Shown piece after piece: positions 17,455-26,225 of a stretch of 64,000 bases of DNA (the stretch's first letter is position 1; every line of letters starts with the position of its first letter). The position numbers were made by a program, and so were the translations under genes. Location: the NCBI RefSeq assembly GCF_003253735.1, contig NZ_QKYW01000010.1, positions 110,640 to 174,639 of the forward strand, given 5' to 3'. The notes beneath the pieces were generated by a model, which was given only the letters and a program-made list of their open reading frames with translations, had not been told where the DNA came from and did no database searches. Origin of the DNA: Pseudomonas sp. URMO17WK12:I2 (lineage in GTDB: Bacteria; Pseudomonadota; Gammaproteobacteria; Pseudomonadales; Pseudomonadaceae).

Positions 17455-18966
17455 TCAACGCTGACGTTTGCTGAAGGTGTCCAGCGCGCGCTCGATGCAT
17501 TGCGTGGTCTTGGTGAAGGCCTGCACGAGGGTGTCGCTGATCGGCTGGCCACTCTGGTCGGCAAACAGCAGCATCACCACCCATTCGTTGCTGGCCAGCG
17601 AACGAATCAGCAGATGTTCGCTGGGCAACAGGGCTTTCAGCTCGCCGGGCAGCAAGGCGGAGAACTGTGCAACGTTGGCGGGAGTAAGACGCAATTGCGC
17701 CGGCTTTTCCAGCAGGCGGCGCAGCACCTGACTTTGCTTCGGGTCGAGGACCAGGCCGCTGGCGCTGGCCGTCACGCCAGCGTGTTGTTGCACCTGCAGG
17801 CGGCTGTGGCTGCGATCGGCGAGCAGCAATACGACCCGTGACAAACCGACGGCCTGCACGGCCTGGCGGGCGCAGGTGGTGAGCTGCTGCACATTGCTGA
17901 ATGCCGAGGGCTGGGCGAGCAACTGGGTACACAGCTGTCGCCAGTCGCTGACCGGCGGCGCCGCGATCGGTTTCGGCGCTTGAAAGTGACGGGCGTTCCA
18001 TGGCCACAGCAGGGCTTCGGCAGGGTGCCAGAGGCCGGCGGTATCCAGTTGCCGTGCGCTGTGCGCCGCGTTCTGGTGGATCTGCTGTTGCAGTTCGGCG
18101 AGCGGCAGCTGCAGGTACAGGCTGTTGAGCCCGTGCCAGCGCTTGGTGTGGATGCCGCTCCAGGCGTTGTGGGCCGATACGGCGATCACGTTGGCCAGCA
18201 GGATGCTGTTGGCCGGCTGGGTGAGCCAGCGCTGCAGGGCCGGGTCGGCGTCCAGTTCCTGCTGCTGGCGCAATGGTTCGTCATGACGGCGCGCCAGGTG
18301 CAGGGCCTTGCCCAGCAGCCGGCGGTCATCGATGAGCAGGCGATAACCCTGAAGGATCCACGCTGGCAGGCGCCAGCGTTCGGCCAGCGCCAGGCACAGC
18401 TCGAACAGCGAAACACCGAGCATGTCGCGCTCAACCTTGACCGGCGGCTCGCCGTTTATCAGTACACGCTGTTCCCAGGCTTCGAACAGCTGGGGGTGAG
18501 CGGCCAGCAGGACCCAGACGGGTGATAGAAACAGCAGGCTGCCCCAATGGATTTCCTGCCACAGGCGCGCCAGGCGCGCGGCGAACAGGCCGTTGGCCTG
18601 GTGGGCGGCATGCTGGCTGATCAGCTGGATCTGCCGAAGTGGCAGGGGAATGTCCGTGAGGGGGCGGGCAGGCAAGCGAGCCAGCAGTTCTTCGGCGCGC
18701 TTGAGACCCAGGCGGGTCAGTGCCGTTTCCAGGCTTTCCGCCGCTTCACCCAGGGTACTGCCCTTGCTGTTGGCCTCGCGTAGCACGCTGAGCACCAGCG
18801 CCGGGCTGTCCTGCATCAGGTCGGCAATTTCGCGCAGCGAACGGCGGCTGTCGCCCAGCGCGCGGCGCACCTGCTGATGGTGATGGGCCGCAATGGGCAA
18901 TACCTGGCCATCCAACTGCTTGAGCCAGGCATCGAGAGTGCGCGGTAACGGCGTGCTTGCGACCAT
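17455..18966 (-). CDS. HDOD-domain protein
   Basis: Cytoplasmic protein of 503 residues. The N-terminal part (~20-230) fits the HDOD fold, a catalytically dead HD-type domain found in signalling proteins (LREIADLMQDSPALVLSVLREANSK, LETALTRLGLKRAEELL). The C-terminal ~150 residues resemble a GAF-like region, but I am not certain. It sits between rhdA and the divergent motAB, as its counterpart does in P. aeruginosa. The specific role is unknown; HDOD proteins often influence motility, biofilm or c-di-GMP networks. Confidence 0.78.
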   Translation of the reverse strand: MVASTPLPRTLDAWLKQLDGQVLPIAAHHHQQVRRALGDSRRSLREIADLMQDSPALVLSVLREANSKGSTLGEAAESLETALTRLGLKRAEELLARLPARPLTDIPLPLRQIQLISQHAAHQANGLFAARLARLWQEIHWGSLLFLSPVWVLLAAHPQLFEAWEQRVLINGEPPVKVERDMLGVSLFELCLALAERWRLPAWILQGYRLLIDDRRLLGKALHLARRHDEPLRQQQELDADPALQRWLTQPANSILLANVIAVSAHNAWSGIHTKRWHGLNSLYLQLPLAELQQQIHQNAAHSARQLDTAGLWHPAEALLWPWNARHFQAPKPIAAPPVSDWRQLCTQLLAQPSAFSNVQQLTTCARQAVQAVGLSRVVLLLADRSHSRLQVQQHAGVTASASGLVLDPKQSQVLRRLLEKPAQLRLTPANVAQFSALLPGELKALLPSEHLLIRSLASNEWVVMLLFADQSGQPISDTLVQAFTKTTQCIERALDTFSKRQR

Positions 18967-19005
18967 GGGGGTGTGCCAAAATGGCTTTTTTTAGACTTAA
19001 CTGAC

Positions 19006-19032
19006 TATAGTCTGGCGTATCTCTTCCGATAA
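19006..19032 (+). promoter_or_regulatory. FliA (sigma-28) type promoter of motAB
   Basis: TATAGTCT (19006-19013), an 11-base spacer and TCCGATAA (19025-19032). Compared with the flagellar sigma consensus TAAAGTTT-N11-GCCGATAA, 13 of 16 positions match with exact spacing. It lies 55 bases before the motA start and points toward it. Confidence 0.75.
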
Positions 19033-19087
19033 GTAGAAGGGGATTCGCGCGGTCGCCCTTTCTTTTCACCTGCTCAAGTTTCTTTCT

Positions 19088-19939
19088 ATGGCCAAAATCA
19101 TCGGCATCATCGTTGTATTCGCTTGCGTCTTCGGCGGCTTCGTCGCTTCGGGTGGTCACCTGATGGCGCTGGTGCACCCGTTCGAAGTGCTGATCATCGG
19201 CGGGGCGGCGCTGGGCGCCTTCCTGCAGGCCAACCCGGGCAGCATGTTCATGACCGTCTTCAAGAAGTCCCTGAAGATGTTCAAGTCGCGCTTCACCCAC
19301 GACTATTATCTGGAAGTACTGCGCCTGCTCTACGAGATCCTCAACAAGGCGCGCCGCGAGGGCATGATGGCCATCGAGGCCGATCTCGAAGACCCGGCAG
19401 CCAGCCCGATCTTCAGCAAGTACCCGGCGGTGCTGGGTGACGAGCGGATGGTCGCGTTCATCTGCGATTACCTGCGCATCATGTCCTCGGGCAACATGGC
19501 GCCCCACGAGCTCGAAGGCCTGTTCGACATGGAACTGGTCGGCCTCAAGGAGGAGCTGGATCATCCTGCCCACGCGGTGGCGAAGATCGCCGACGGCATG
19601 CCGGCGATGGGTATCGTCGCCGCGGTACTGGGGATCGTGATCACCATGTCGATCCTCGCCGAAGCGGACAACGCGCAGATCGGCGAGAAGGTCGGTACCG
19701 CTCTGGTCGGTACCTTCCTCGGTATTCTCGCCTCCTACGGCTTCTTCGGTCCGCTGGCCGCCGCGCTCGAGCACGATGCCAAGGAAGAGTTGAACGTCTA
19801 CGAGGCCATCAAGGCCGGCCTGGTCGCTTCCGCGTCCGGCATGCCACCGACGCTGGCCGTGGAATTCTCGCGCAAGACCCTTTATCCGGCGCATCGCCCA
19901 AGCTTCAGCGAGCTTGAACAGGCCATGCGCGGAAGCTAA
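19088..19939 (+). CDS. motA: Flagellar motor stator protein MotA
   Basis: Proton-channel subunit of the flagellar stator. It is 283 residues long with four membrane segments: two near the N-terminus (about 2-21 and 33-50) and two around 170-225, separated by the large cytoplasmic loop that touches the rotor. The conserved proline region near TM3 is visible (KIADGMPAMGIVAAVLGIVI). It is five bases upstream of motB and behind a FliA-type promoter. Pseudomonads carry two stator sets, MotAB and MotCD; position and sequence here fit MotA. Confidence 0.95.
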   Translation: MAKIIGIIVVFACVFGGFVASGGHLMALVHPFEVLIIGGAALGAFLQANPGSMFMTVFKKSLKMFKSRFTHDYYLEVLRLLYEILNKARREGMMAIEADLEDPAASPIFSKYPAVLGDERMVAFICDYLRIMSSGNMAPHELEGLFDMELVGLKEELDHPAHAVAKIADGMPAMGIVAAVLGIVITMSILAEADNAQIGEKVGTALVGTFLGILASYGFFGPLAAALEHDAKEELNVYEAIKAGLVASASGMPPTLAVEFSRKTLYPAHRPSFSELEQAMRGS

Positions 19940-19944
19940 GCACC

Positions 19945-20967
19945 ATGGAAAACAACCAGCCGATTATCGTCAAGCGGGTCAAGAAGGTTGCCGGCGGCCA
20001 CCATGGCGGCGCCTGGAAAATCGCCTTCGCCGACTTCGCCACGGCGATGATGGCCTTCTTCATGGTGATGTGGCTGATGTCCTCGGCCACCCCCGAGCAG
20101 AAGAAACTGATTTCCGGTTACTTCAAGGACCCCATCGGCTTTTCCGAGAGCGCCAGCCCCTACGTGATCGACCTGGGGGGCTCGCCGACACCGTCACCGG
20201 ACCGTACCCTCAACGAGCAGCCCCAGGAATCGCCGGGCGACCAGGCTGATACCGATCCCAAGGATCCCGCCGAGCTGGATGCCGAGCAGGCTGAAGCCAA
20301 GGCCGAGGAGGTCGAGCGCGAGCGCCTGGAGTTGCTGTTGCAGGAGTTGCAGACCAAGGTCGAGCTGGACCCGAAGCTGCAGCGTTTCAAGGATCAGATT
20401 CTGTTCGAGATCACCCAGGACGGCCTGCGTATTCAGATCGTCGATGCCGAGAACCGGCCGATGTTCGCCCTCGGCAGCGCACAGTTGCAGCCGTATTTCG
20501 AGGACATCCTGTTCGCCCTGACCGACACCATCAAGGCAGTGCCCAACAAGATCAGTATCAGCGGCCACACTGATGCCAAGCCATTTGCCGGGGCGGGCGG
20601 CTTTGGTAACTGGGAGCTGTCGGCCAATCGTGCCAACGCGGCGCGACGCGTGCTGATTGCGGCGGGCTACGACGATGCGCAGGTGGCGAGGGTGGTCGGC
20701 TATGCGTCATCGGCATTGTTCGATCGCGATGATCCGTTCAACCCGGTCAACCGACGTATCGATATCGTGGTGCTGAACAAGAAGGCACAGCGCAACATCG
20801 AAGACGAGCAGGGCGGCAGTGGGCTGGCGCCCGACCCGGCCCCAGACGCGCCTGCCGGCGGCACAGGTGCTGCCCCGGCAGCCGAGCCGCTATCCAGCGA
20901 TCAGGTGCGCGAGAGGCTGAACATCTTCGAGGACGGCACGCTGAAGATGGATCAGCCGAGGGAGTGA
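19945..20967 (+). CDS. motB: Flagellar motor stator protein MotB
   Basis: Proton-binding and peptidoglycan-anchoring stator subunit, 340 residues. A single TM near residues 28-50 contains the proton-carrying Asp (IAFADFATAMMAFFMVMWLM). A plug/linker rich in Pro, Asp and Glu follows. The OmpA-like peptidoglycan-binding domain covers ~165-280 (ISISGHTDAKPF, NPVNRRIDIVVLNK), and the tail (~285-325) is rich in Ala, Pro and Gly. It forms one operon with motA. Convergent with rsgA, with only 31 bases between. Confidence 0.95.
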   Translation: MENNQPIIVKRVKKVAGGHHGGAWKIAFADFATAMMAFFMVMWLMSSATPEQKKLISGYFKDPIGFSESASPYVIDLGGSPTPSPDRTLNEQPQESPGDQADTDPKDPAELDAEQAEAKAEEVERERLELLLQELQTKVELDPKLQRFKDQILFEITQDGLRIQIVDAENRPMFALGSAQLQPYFEDILFALTDTIKAVPNKISISGHTDAKPFAGAGGFGNWELSANRANAARRVLIAAGYDDAQVARVVGYASSALFDRDDPFNPVNRRIDIVVLNKKAQRNIEDEQGGSGLAPDPAPDAPAGGTGAAPAAEPLSSDQVRERLNIFEDGTLKMDQPRE

Positions 20968-20998
20968 TCGGCCCCCGCGCCAAGGCGTGTGGGCTGGG

Positions 20999-22030
20999 TC
21001 AGTACTCGGGTTCTGGCAGGCTGGCCAGAATGTGCCGGTAGCTGTTCATCCGCTGCGGTTGAATGCGCCCCTCTTCAAGCGCCTTCAGCAATGCGCAACC
21101 AGGCTCGCGGTCGTGCTTGCAGTCACGAAAGCGGCAATGGCCGAGCAGATCGGCGAACTCGATAAAGCCCGCCTCTACATCGTCACGGCTGACGTGCACC
21201 AGGCCGAATTCACGGATGCCCGGTGAGTCGATCAGCTGACCGCCGCCCGGGAAGTGAAACAGCCGCGCCGTGGTAGTGGTGTGCGTGCCTTTGCCGGTCA
21301 GCTCGGACAGCGCACCGACGCGGGTATCGACGCCCGGCAGCAGGCTGTTGACCAGCGACGACTTGCCCACCCCCGATTGACCGACGAACACGCTGATATT
21401 GCCGTCGAGCTGCTTCTTGAGCAGCTCCATGCCATCCCCTTCCAGCGCCGAGACTTCCAGCAGCGGATAGCCCAGCTGGCGATACACGCCGAGCAGGGCG
21501 TTCAGCGCGGTTTCGTTCTGCGCGTCGATCAGGTCGGCCTTGTTGAGTAGCAACAGCGGGCGAATGCCGGCATGCTCGGCGGCAACCAGGTAGCGGTCGA
21601 TCAGGTTGGCATGGGGCTCGGGCAATGGCGCGAACACGATGACGATCAAATCGACGTTGGCCGCCACCGGCTTCAGCTGACCGCGGGTATCCGGGCGGCA
21701 CAGCTCGGTGTCGCGGGGCAGCTGGGCGACGATCACGCCAATGCCCTGGTTACCCGGGCGCCACACCACGCGGTCGCCGGTGACCAGCGTCGGCAGGTTG
21801 GCACGCAGGTGGCAGCGGAATATCTGACCGCTGAGCTCGCCATCGGTGGCTTCGACTTCCACCTGCACGCCGAAGTGGGCGATCACCAGGCCGGTCTGCT
21901 CCGGGCCCAGGTCGCCACCCTCCAGGGTTTCCACCACGCGGGATTCGCGCTTGGCGGCGCGTGCGGCGCGCTCGCCCTGGATCTTTTCGATGCGCCAGTT
22001 TTGCCGGCGGTTGAGTTGGCGTTTGGCCAT
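20999..22030 (-). CDS. rsgA: Ribosome small subunit-dependent GTPase RsgA
   Basis: Circularly permuted GTPase that helps mature the 30S subunit. An OB fold (~70-135) is followed by the GTPase motifs in permuted order: G4 NKADL, then G1 GQSGVGKSS, then G3 DSPG. The C-terminal zinc-binding segment reads HCRFRDCKHDREPGC. The start at 22030 (MAKRQLNRRQNWR) gives 343 residues and the conserved basic N-terminus; a longer frame to 22144 overlaps the upstream region of the divergent methyltransferase gene. Confidence 0.95.
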   Translation of the reverse strand: MAKRQLNRRQNWRIEKIQGERAARAAKRESRVVETLEGGDLGPEQTGLVIAHFGVQVEVEATDGELSGQIFRCHLRANLPTLVTGDRVVWRPGNQGIGVIVAQLPRDTELCRPDTRGQLKPVAANVDLIVIVFAPLPEPHANLIDRYLVAAEHAGIRPLLLLNKADLIDAQNETALNALLGVYRQLGYPLLEVSALEGDGMELLKKQLDGNISVFVGQSGVGKSSLVNSLLPGVDTRVGALSELTGKGTHTTTTARLFHFPGGGQLIDSPGIREFGLVHVSRDDVEAGFIEFADLLGHCRFRDCKHDREPGCALLKALEEGRIQPQRMNSYRHILASLPEPEY

Positions 22031-22142
22031 GGGGCTTCCGAGTTGTGCTGCGCTTGAAATGGCCGCGATTCTAGCACGCCTGAAGAAGCGGCAATTTGCG
22101 GATGCTAGACTGGCCAACCGTCTTCCAGCGAGCCCTGTCGGC

Positions 22143-22934
22143 ATGGCTGCTTCTTATCGCGCGTTGCACCGCCTTGGGCAACGCTATCCCGCCTTATTGG
22201 CCTTGCTGATCCAGCTCGTGGTGACGCTTGGCATGGGGTTGGCGATCGTGGCGGCGGCCCATCTGTCGGCCTGGCGGCCCAGCCCGCTGGCGGCCGGGCT
22301 CGTGCATGGTTTGTTCTGCGCTTGCCTGGCGCGCTGGCTGGGCCTGTCGCGCTGGTGGTGGTGGCTGAACCTGCTGTTCGTGCCGGGGCTGCTGCTGGCC
22401 AGTGGGGCGGCCTTGCCCTCCTGGCTGTTCCTGCTCGGGTTTTTGCTGTTGCTGTTGCTCAACTGGAACAGTTTCGGCGAGCGCGTGCCGCTCTATCTGA
22501 CCGGCTCGGGCAGCCGTAACGCGCTGGCGCGCCTGCTCGAGGGGCGTGGTGAGCGCTTCAGCTTTGTCGATCTCGGTTGCGGCCCGGCAGGCACCTTGTT
22601 GTGGCTGGCGCGGCGTTTTCCACAGGCGCAATTCGTGGGCGTGGAAACGGCGCCCCTGTCCTTTGCCATCGCTTGGCTGCGCTGCATCGCTCAGCGCAAT
22701 TGCCGGGTTCGCTATCAGAACCTGTGGCGCACTGACCTGAGTACCGTCGACGTCGCCTACTGCTTTCTATCGCCTGCGCCGATGCCCGCGCTGTGGGATA
22801 AAGCTCGCGCAGAGCTGCCGAAAAACGCCTGGCTGATCAGCAATACCTTCGAGATCCCCGGTGTAGCGGCGCAGCGCGTCGTGGAGCTGAAAGACTGGCG
22901 CGATTCGCGCCTGCTGCTCTGGGAGATTGGCTAG
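22143..22934 (+). CDS. Membrane-anchored class I SAM methyltransferase-like protein
   Basis: A 263-residue protein with an unusual layout. Four hydrophobic segments (about 17-39, 48-66, 71-88 and 91-107) come first, followed by a Rossmann-type methyltransferase region with motif I FVDLGCGPAG (141-150) and a plausible SAM-ribose acidic residue (Glu168 in GVETAP). Later motifs are weak, and the soluble part is short. Substrate unknown; a membrane lipid or quinone-like substrate is conceivable but unproven. ATG 22143 was chosen because upstream codons run into the rsgA start region; no strong RBS is visible. It ends 28 bases before orn and is probably co-transcribed with it. Confidence 0.72.
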   Translation: MAASYRALHRLGQRYPALLALLIQLVVTLGMGLAIVAAAHLSAWRPSPLAAGLVHGLFCACLARWLGLSRWWWWLNLLFVPGLLLASGAALPSWLFLLGFLLLLLLNWNSFGERVPLYLTGSGSRNALARLLEGRGERFSFVDLGCGPAGTLLWLARRFPQAQFVGVETAPLSFAIAWLRCIAQRNCRVRYQNLWRTDLSTVDVAYCFLSPAPMPALWDKARAELPKNAWLISNTFEIPGVAAQRVVELKDWRDSRLLLWEIG

Positions 22935-22962
22935 AATGTCAGCCCTATTAGAGGAGCGCAGC

Positions 22963-23505
22963 ATGCAGAACCCACAGAATCTGATCTGGATCGACCTGGA
23001 AATGACCGGCCTCGATCCGGAAACGGACGTCATCATCGAGATGGCGACCATCGTCACCGATACCGAGCTCAACGTGCTGGCCGAAGGCCCGGTGATCGCC
23101 GTGCACCAGAGCGACGAGTGCCTGGCGGCGATGGATGAGTGGAATACCCGCACCCATGGCGATAGCGGCCTGACCCAGCGCGTACGCGACAGCCAGATCA
23201 GCCAGGCCGAGGCCGAGGTGCAGACCATCGCCTTCCTGGAAAAGTGGGTGCCGAAGGGCAAGTCGCCGATCTGCGGCAACAGCATCGGCCAGGATCGCCG
23301 CTTCCTCTACAAGTACATGCCGGCGCTGGAAGCCTACTTCCATTACCGCTACCTGGACGTCTCGACCCTGAAGATTCTTGCCGAGCGCTGGGCGCCCGGT
23401 ATCAAGGAAGGCTTCGTGAAAACCGGTACGCACCAGGCACTGGACGATATCCGCGAGTCGATCGCCGAGCTCAAGTACTACCGCCAGCACCTGCTCAAGG
23501 TGTGA
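22963..23505 (+). CDS. orn: Oligoribonuclease
   Basis: DEDDh 3'-5' exoribonuclease that degrades di- to pentanucleotides, including pGpG from c-di-GMP breakdown, which links it to the FimX/GGDEF network in this window. Visible motifs: WIDLEMTGLD (catalytic Asp and Glu), CGNSIGQDRRFL and HQALDDIRES. It is 180 residues from ATG 22963, which has GAGGAG 6-11 bases upstream; two upstream in-frame ATGs (22927, 22936) would add residues not seen in the family. Confidence 0.96.
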   Translation: MQNPQNLIWIDLEMTGLDPETDVIIEMATIVTDTELNVLAEGPVIAVHQSDECLAAMDEWNTRTHGDSGLTQRVRDSQISQAEAEVQTIAFLEKWVPKGKSPICGNSIGQDRRFLYKYMPALEAYFHYRYLDVSTLKILAERWAPGIKEGFVKTGTHQALDDIRESIAELKYYRQHLLKV

Positions 23506-23517
23506 AGGCTGCAATCC

Positions 23518-23588
23518 CGTAGCCCGGGTTAGCCATAGGCGATACCCAGGGAGATCCCTGGGTATCGCTGCGCTCGACCCAGGCTACG
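23518..23588. repeat. Nested palindromic repeat, CGTAGCCCGGGT type
   Basis: Outer arms CGTAGCCCGGGT (23518-23529) and ACCCAGGCTACG (23577-23588) differ at one pair. An inner perfect 14-bp arm pair lies at 23539-23552 and 23555-23568 (GATACCCAGG ... CCTGGGTATC). It fills the space between the convergent orn and queG genes and may act as a terminator as well as being a dispersed repeat. Confidence 0.7.
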
Positions 23589-23596
23589 GAGTTAAA

Positions 23597-24667
23597 TCAG
23601 CCCTGGCGCTGGGCATGTTGCGCCAGCGCCCATTGCACATGCTCGCGCACCAGCTCGGACGGATGCTCGCGGCGAGCCTGCAGTGCCTCCAGCACCGGAA
23701 TGCTCGACGGCGCGTTGCCCAAGCCGACAGCCAGGTTGCGCAGCCAGCGCTCGTAACCGGCGCGGCGCAGCGGTGAGCCTTCGGTACGGCTGAGAAACTC
23801 CTCCTCGCTCCAGCGAAACAGCTCGGCCAGCTCGGCATTGTCCAGGCTGTGGCGCGGCTGGAAGTCGCCCTGCTCGGTGGCCTTGGCGAAGCGATTCCAG
23901 GGGCAGACCATCTGGCAGTCGTCGCAGCCGAACACCCGGTTGCCGATGGGCGCGCGCAGCTCCTCGGGGATCGGGCCCTTGAGCTCGATGGTCAGGTAGG
24001 AGATGCAGCGCCGCGCATCCAGTACATAGGGGCCGACGAAGGCGGCGGTCGGACAGATGTCCAGGCACGCGCTGCAACGCCCGCAATGCTCGCTGGCGTG
24101 GGGCGCGTCCGTCGGTAGCGGGATGTCGACGAACAGCTCGCCGAGAAAGAAGTAGCTGCCGGCTTTGCGGTTGAGTACCAGGGTGTTCTTGCCGATCCAG
24201 CCGAGGCCGGCCTGCTCGGCGATGGCCTTTTCCAGTACCGGTGCGCTGTCGACGAAGGCGCGGTAGCCGAATGGCCCGATGGCCTGCTGAATGCGCTCGG
24301 CCAGCTGTTGCAGGCGTTTGCGGATCAGCTTGTGGTAATCACGGCCCAGGGCGTAGCGCGACACATAGGCTTTTTCCGGTTCCTGCAGGCGCCGGGCCAT
24401 CTGCGTGTCTCCGGGCAGGTAGTCCATGCGCAGCGAAATCACGCGCAGGGTGCCGGGCACCAGCTCATCGGGATGTGAACGTTTGCGGCCATGCGCGGCC
24501 ATATAGTCCATCTCGCCCTGGTAGCCGGCATCCAGCCAGCGCTGCAGGTGGGCCTCGTGCTCACCCAGCTCCAGGCCGCTGATGCCCAACTGTTGGAAGC
24601 CCAGTTCACGGCCCCAGTCCTTGATGGACTGAGCGAGGCTGGCGAGGTCGAGGGTGGCGTCGGTCAT
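23597..24667 (-). CDS. queG: Epoxyqueuosine reductase QueG
   Basis: Cobalamin- and Fe-S-dependent enzyme that reduces epoxyqueuosine to queuosine in the tRNA wobble position. Two 4Fe-4S binding sites are evident: CGRCSACLDICPTAA and GCDDCQMVCPWNRFA. The N-terminal segments YVSRYALGRDYHKLIRKRL and GWIGKNTLVLNR are typical. Using ATG 24667 it is 356 residues; a longer frame to 24727 would overlap the start of the divergent nnr gene. Confidence 0.95.
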   Translation of the reverse strand: MTDATLDLASLAQSIKDWGRELGFQQLGISGLELGEHEAHLQRWLDAGYQGEMDYMAAHGRKRSHPDELVPGTLRVISLRMDYLPGDTQMARRLQEPEKAYVSRYALGRDYHKLIRKRLQQLAERIQQAIGPFGYRAFVDSAPVLEKAIAEQAGLGWIGKNTLVLNRKAGSYFFLGELFVDIPLPTDAPHASEHCGRCSACLDICPTAAFVGPYVLDARRCISYLTIELKGPIPEELRAPIGNRVFGCDDCQMVCPWNRFAKATEQGDFQPRHSLDNAELAELFRWSEEEFLSRTEGSPLRRAGYERWLRNLAVGLGNAPSSIPVLEALQARREHPSELVREHVQWALAQHAQRQG

Positions 24668-24725
24668 GCTGGGCGGGAATCTGCAGTAGGCGGCGTATAA
24701 TTCTGCCAGACATCGGAGCTCAGGC

Positions 24726-26225
24726 ATGCGGCATTCATCAGACGATCTCCCTCTCGCGCTCTACAGCGCCGCCCAGGTGCGGGCGCTGGATGCTGCGTTG
24801 ATTGCTGCCGGTACGCCCGGTTTCGAGCTGATGCACCGTGCCGCCCATGCCATCTGGCGGGCGCTGCGCCGCGAATGGCCGGCCGCCGGTGCGGTCACCG
24901 TACTGGCTGGCCACGGCAACAATGCCGGCGACGGTTACCTGATCGCGGCACTGGCACAGCGTGCCGGTTGGCAAGTGCGGGTGCTGGCCGTCAGCGAGCC
25001 GCGACGGTTACAGGGTGATGCCGCCCTGGCTTATGACGAGGCCAGGACAGCGGGTGTCGAGGTGCTCGCCTGGAAGGCTGGCTGCGAAGCTCGCGGGGTG
25101 GTGGTCGACGCGTTGCTCGGTACCGGCCTCAGTGGCGAGGTGCGCGAGCCCTGTGCGGCGGCCATCGAATGGATCAATCGTAGTGGCTGCCCGGTGTTGG
25201 CGGTGGATATTCCCTCGGGGATTTGCGCGGATACGGGACAGGTGCTTGGCGCTGCGGTAAAAGCACAGCTCACCGTGACCCTGATCGGTTTGAAACTCGG
25301 CCTGTACCTCGGCGCGGCGCTCGATCATGTCGGCCGCCTGGTGTTCGATTCATTGCAGGCCGACCCGGAGATCGTCGCGAATCAGCAACCCACTGCATGG
25401 CGCCTGGCGGGTGATCTTCTGCCGCTGGTGCCAGCCCGCCGGCCGACCACCCACAAGGGTCAGCTTGGCCATCTGCTGGTGGTCGGCGGCGATCAGGGGA
25501 CCGGTGGTGCGGCGTTGCTCTCGGCGCAGAGCGCGCTGCGCACTGGCGCCGGCATGGTGTCGCTGGCCACCCGTGCCGAGCATGTCGCTGCCGCGCAGAC
25601 CCGGCTGCCCGAGGTGATGAGCCTGGCGACTGCCTCGGCCAATCAACTGCACGCTCTGGCTGAAAAGGTCACCGTATGGGTCGTCGGCCCGGGGCTTGGC
25701 CAGGGCGCCTGGGGCCGCAGCCTGCTGTCGGCAGCGGCGGCCGCTGGCGGTGCCCAGGTATGGGACGCCGACGCGCTCAATCTGCTGGCCGCGGGTGTGG
25801 TGCATATCGCCCCCGGCTGCGTCATCACCCCGCATCCCGGCGAAGCGGCACGCTTGCTGGGCATCTCGACAGCGGCGCTGCAGGCGGATCGAGCGGCCGC
25901 GGCCAGGGCGCTGGCCCAGCGCTATAAGGTGGTCTGCGTACTCAAAGGGGCCGGCACTCTGGTTGCTGACCCTGGCGGTCGCCTGCTGGTCTGTGATCGC
26001 GGTGACCCGGTGATGGCCGGCGCTGGCCTGGGCGATGTGCTGGCCGGCTTGATCGGCGCCCTGATCGCCCAGGGCTGCAGTCCGTGGCAGGCGGCATGCC
26101 TGGGGGTGTGGATACACGCCGGCGCGGGGGAAACGCTGGCACATAAAGGAAATGGTCTGGCGGCCAGCGATCTGTGCGACGCTATCCGCCATTTGTTACA
26201 GGAGCGAGCCGCTTGTCGGAATTAG
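24726..26225 (+). CDS. nnr: Bifunctional NAD(P)H-hydrate epimerase / ADP-dependent dehydratase
   Basis: Repairs hydrated NAD(P)H. The N-terminal YjeF_N epimerase domain (~1-215) contains GHGNNAGDGYLIA and DALLGTGLSG; the C-terminal ribokinase-like dehydratase domain (~225-495) contains GGDQGTGGAALL, ITPHPGEAARLL and GDVLAGLIGALIAQG. It is 499 residues, the normal size for the fused form. It starts the overlapping chain nnr-tsaE-amiB-mutL. A TATAAT (24696-24701) lies 24 bases before the start but has no good -35. Confidence 0.94.
   Translation: MRHSSDDLPLALYSAAQVRALDAALIAAGTPGFELMHRAAHAIWRALRREWPAAGAVTVLAGHGNNAGDGYLIAALAQRAGWQVRVLAVSEPRRLQGDAALAYDEARTAGVEVLAWKAGCEARGVVVDALLGTGLSGEVREPCAAAIEWINRSGCPVLAVDIPSGICADTGQVLGAAVKAQLTVTLIGLKLGLYLGAALDHVGRLVFDSLQADPEIVANQQPTAWRLAGDLLPLVPARRPTTHKGQLGHLLVVGGDQGTGGAALLSAQSALRTGAGMVSLATRAEHVAAAQTRLPEVMSLATASANQLHALAEKVTVWVVGPGLGQGAWGRSLLSAAAAAGGAQVWDADALNLLAAGVVHIAPGCVITPHPGEAARLLGISTAALQADRAAAARALAQRYKVVCVLKGAGTLVADPGGRLLVCDRGDPVMAGAGLGDVLAGLIGALIAQGCSPWQAACLGVWIHAGAGETLAHKGNGLAASDLCDAIRHLLQERAACRN

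Noticed and set aside
17388..17564. N-terminal extension of rhodanese
   Set aside because: Arg/Ser/Pro-rich composition unlike the family; the conserved protein starts at 17387.
24696..24701. Perfect TATAAT before nnr
   Set aside because: No -35 at 16-18 bases and no extended -10 TG, so I did not list it as a promoter; it may still contribute.
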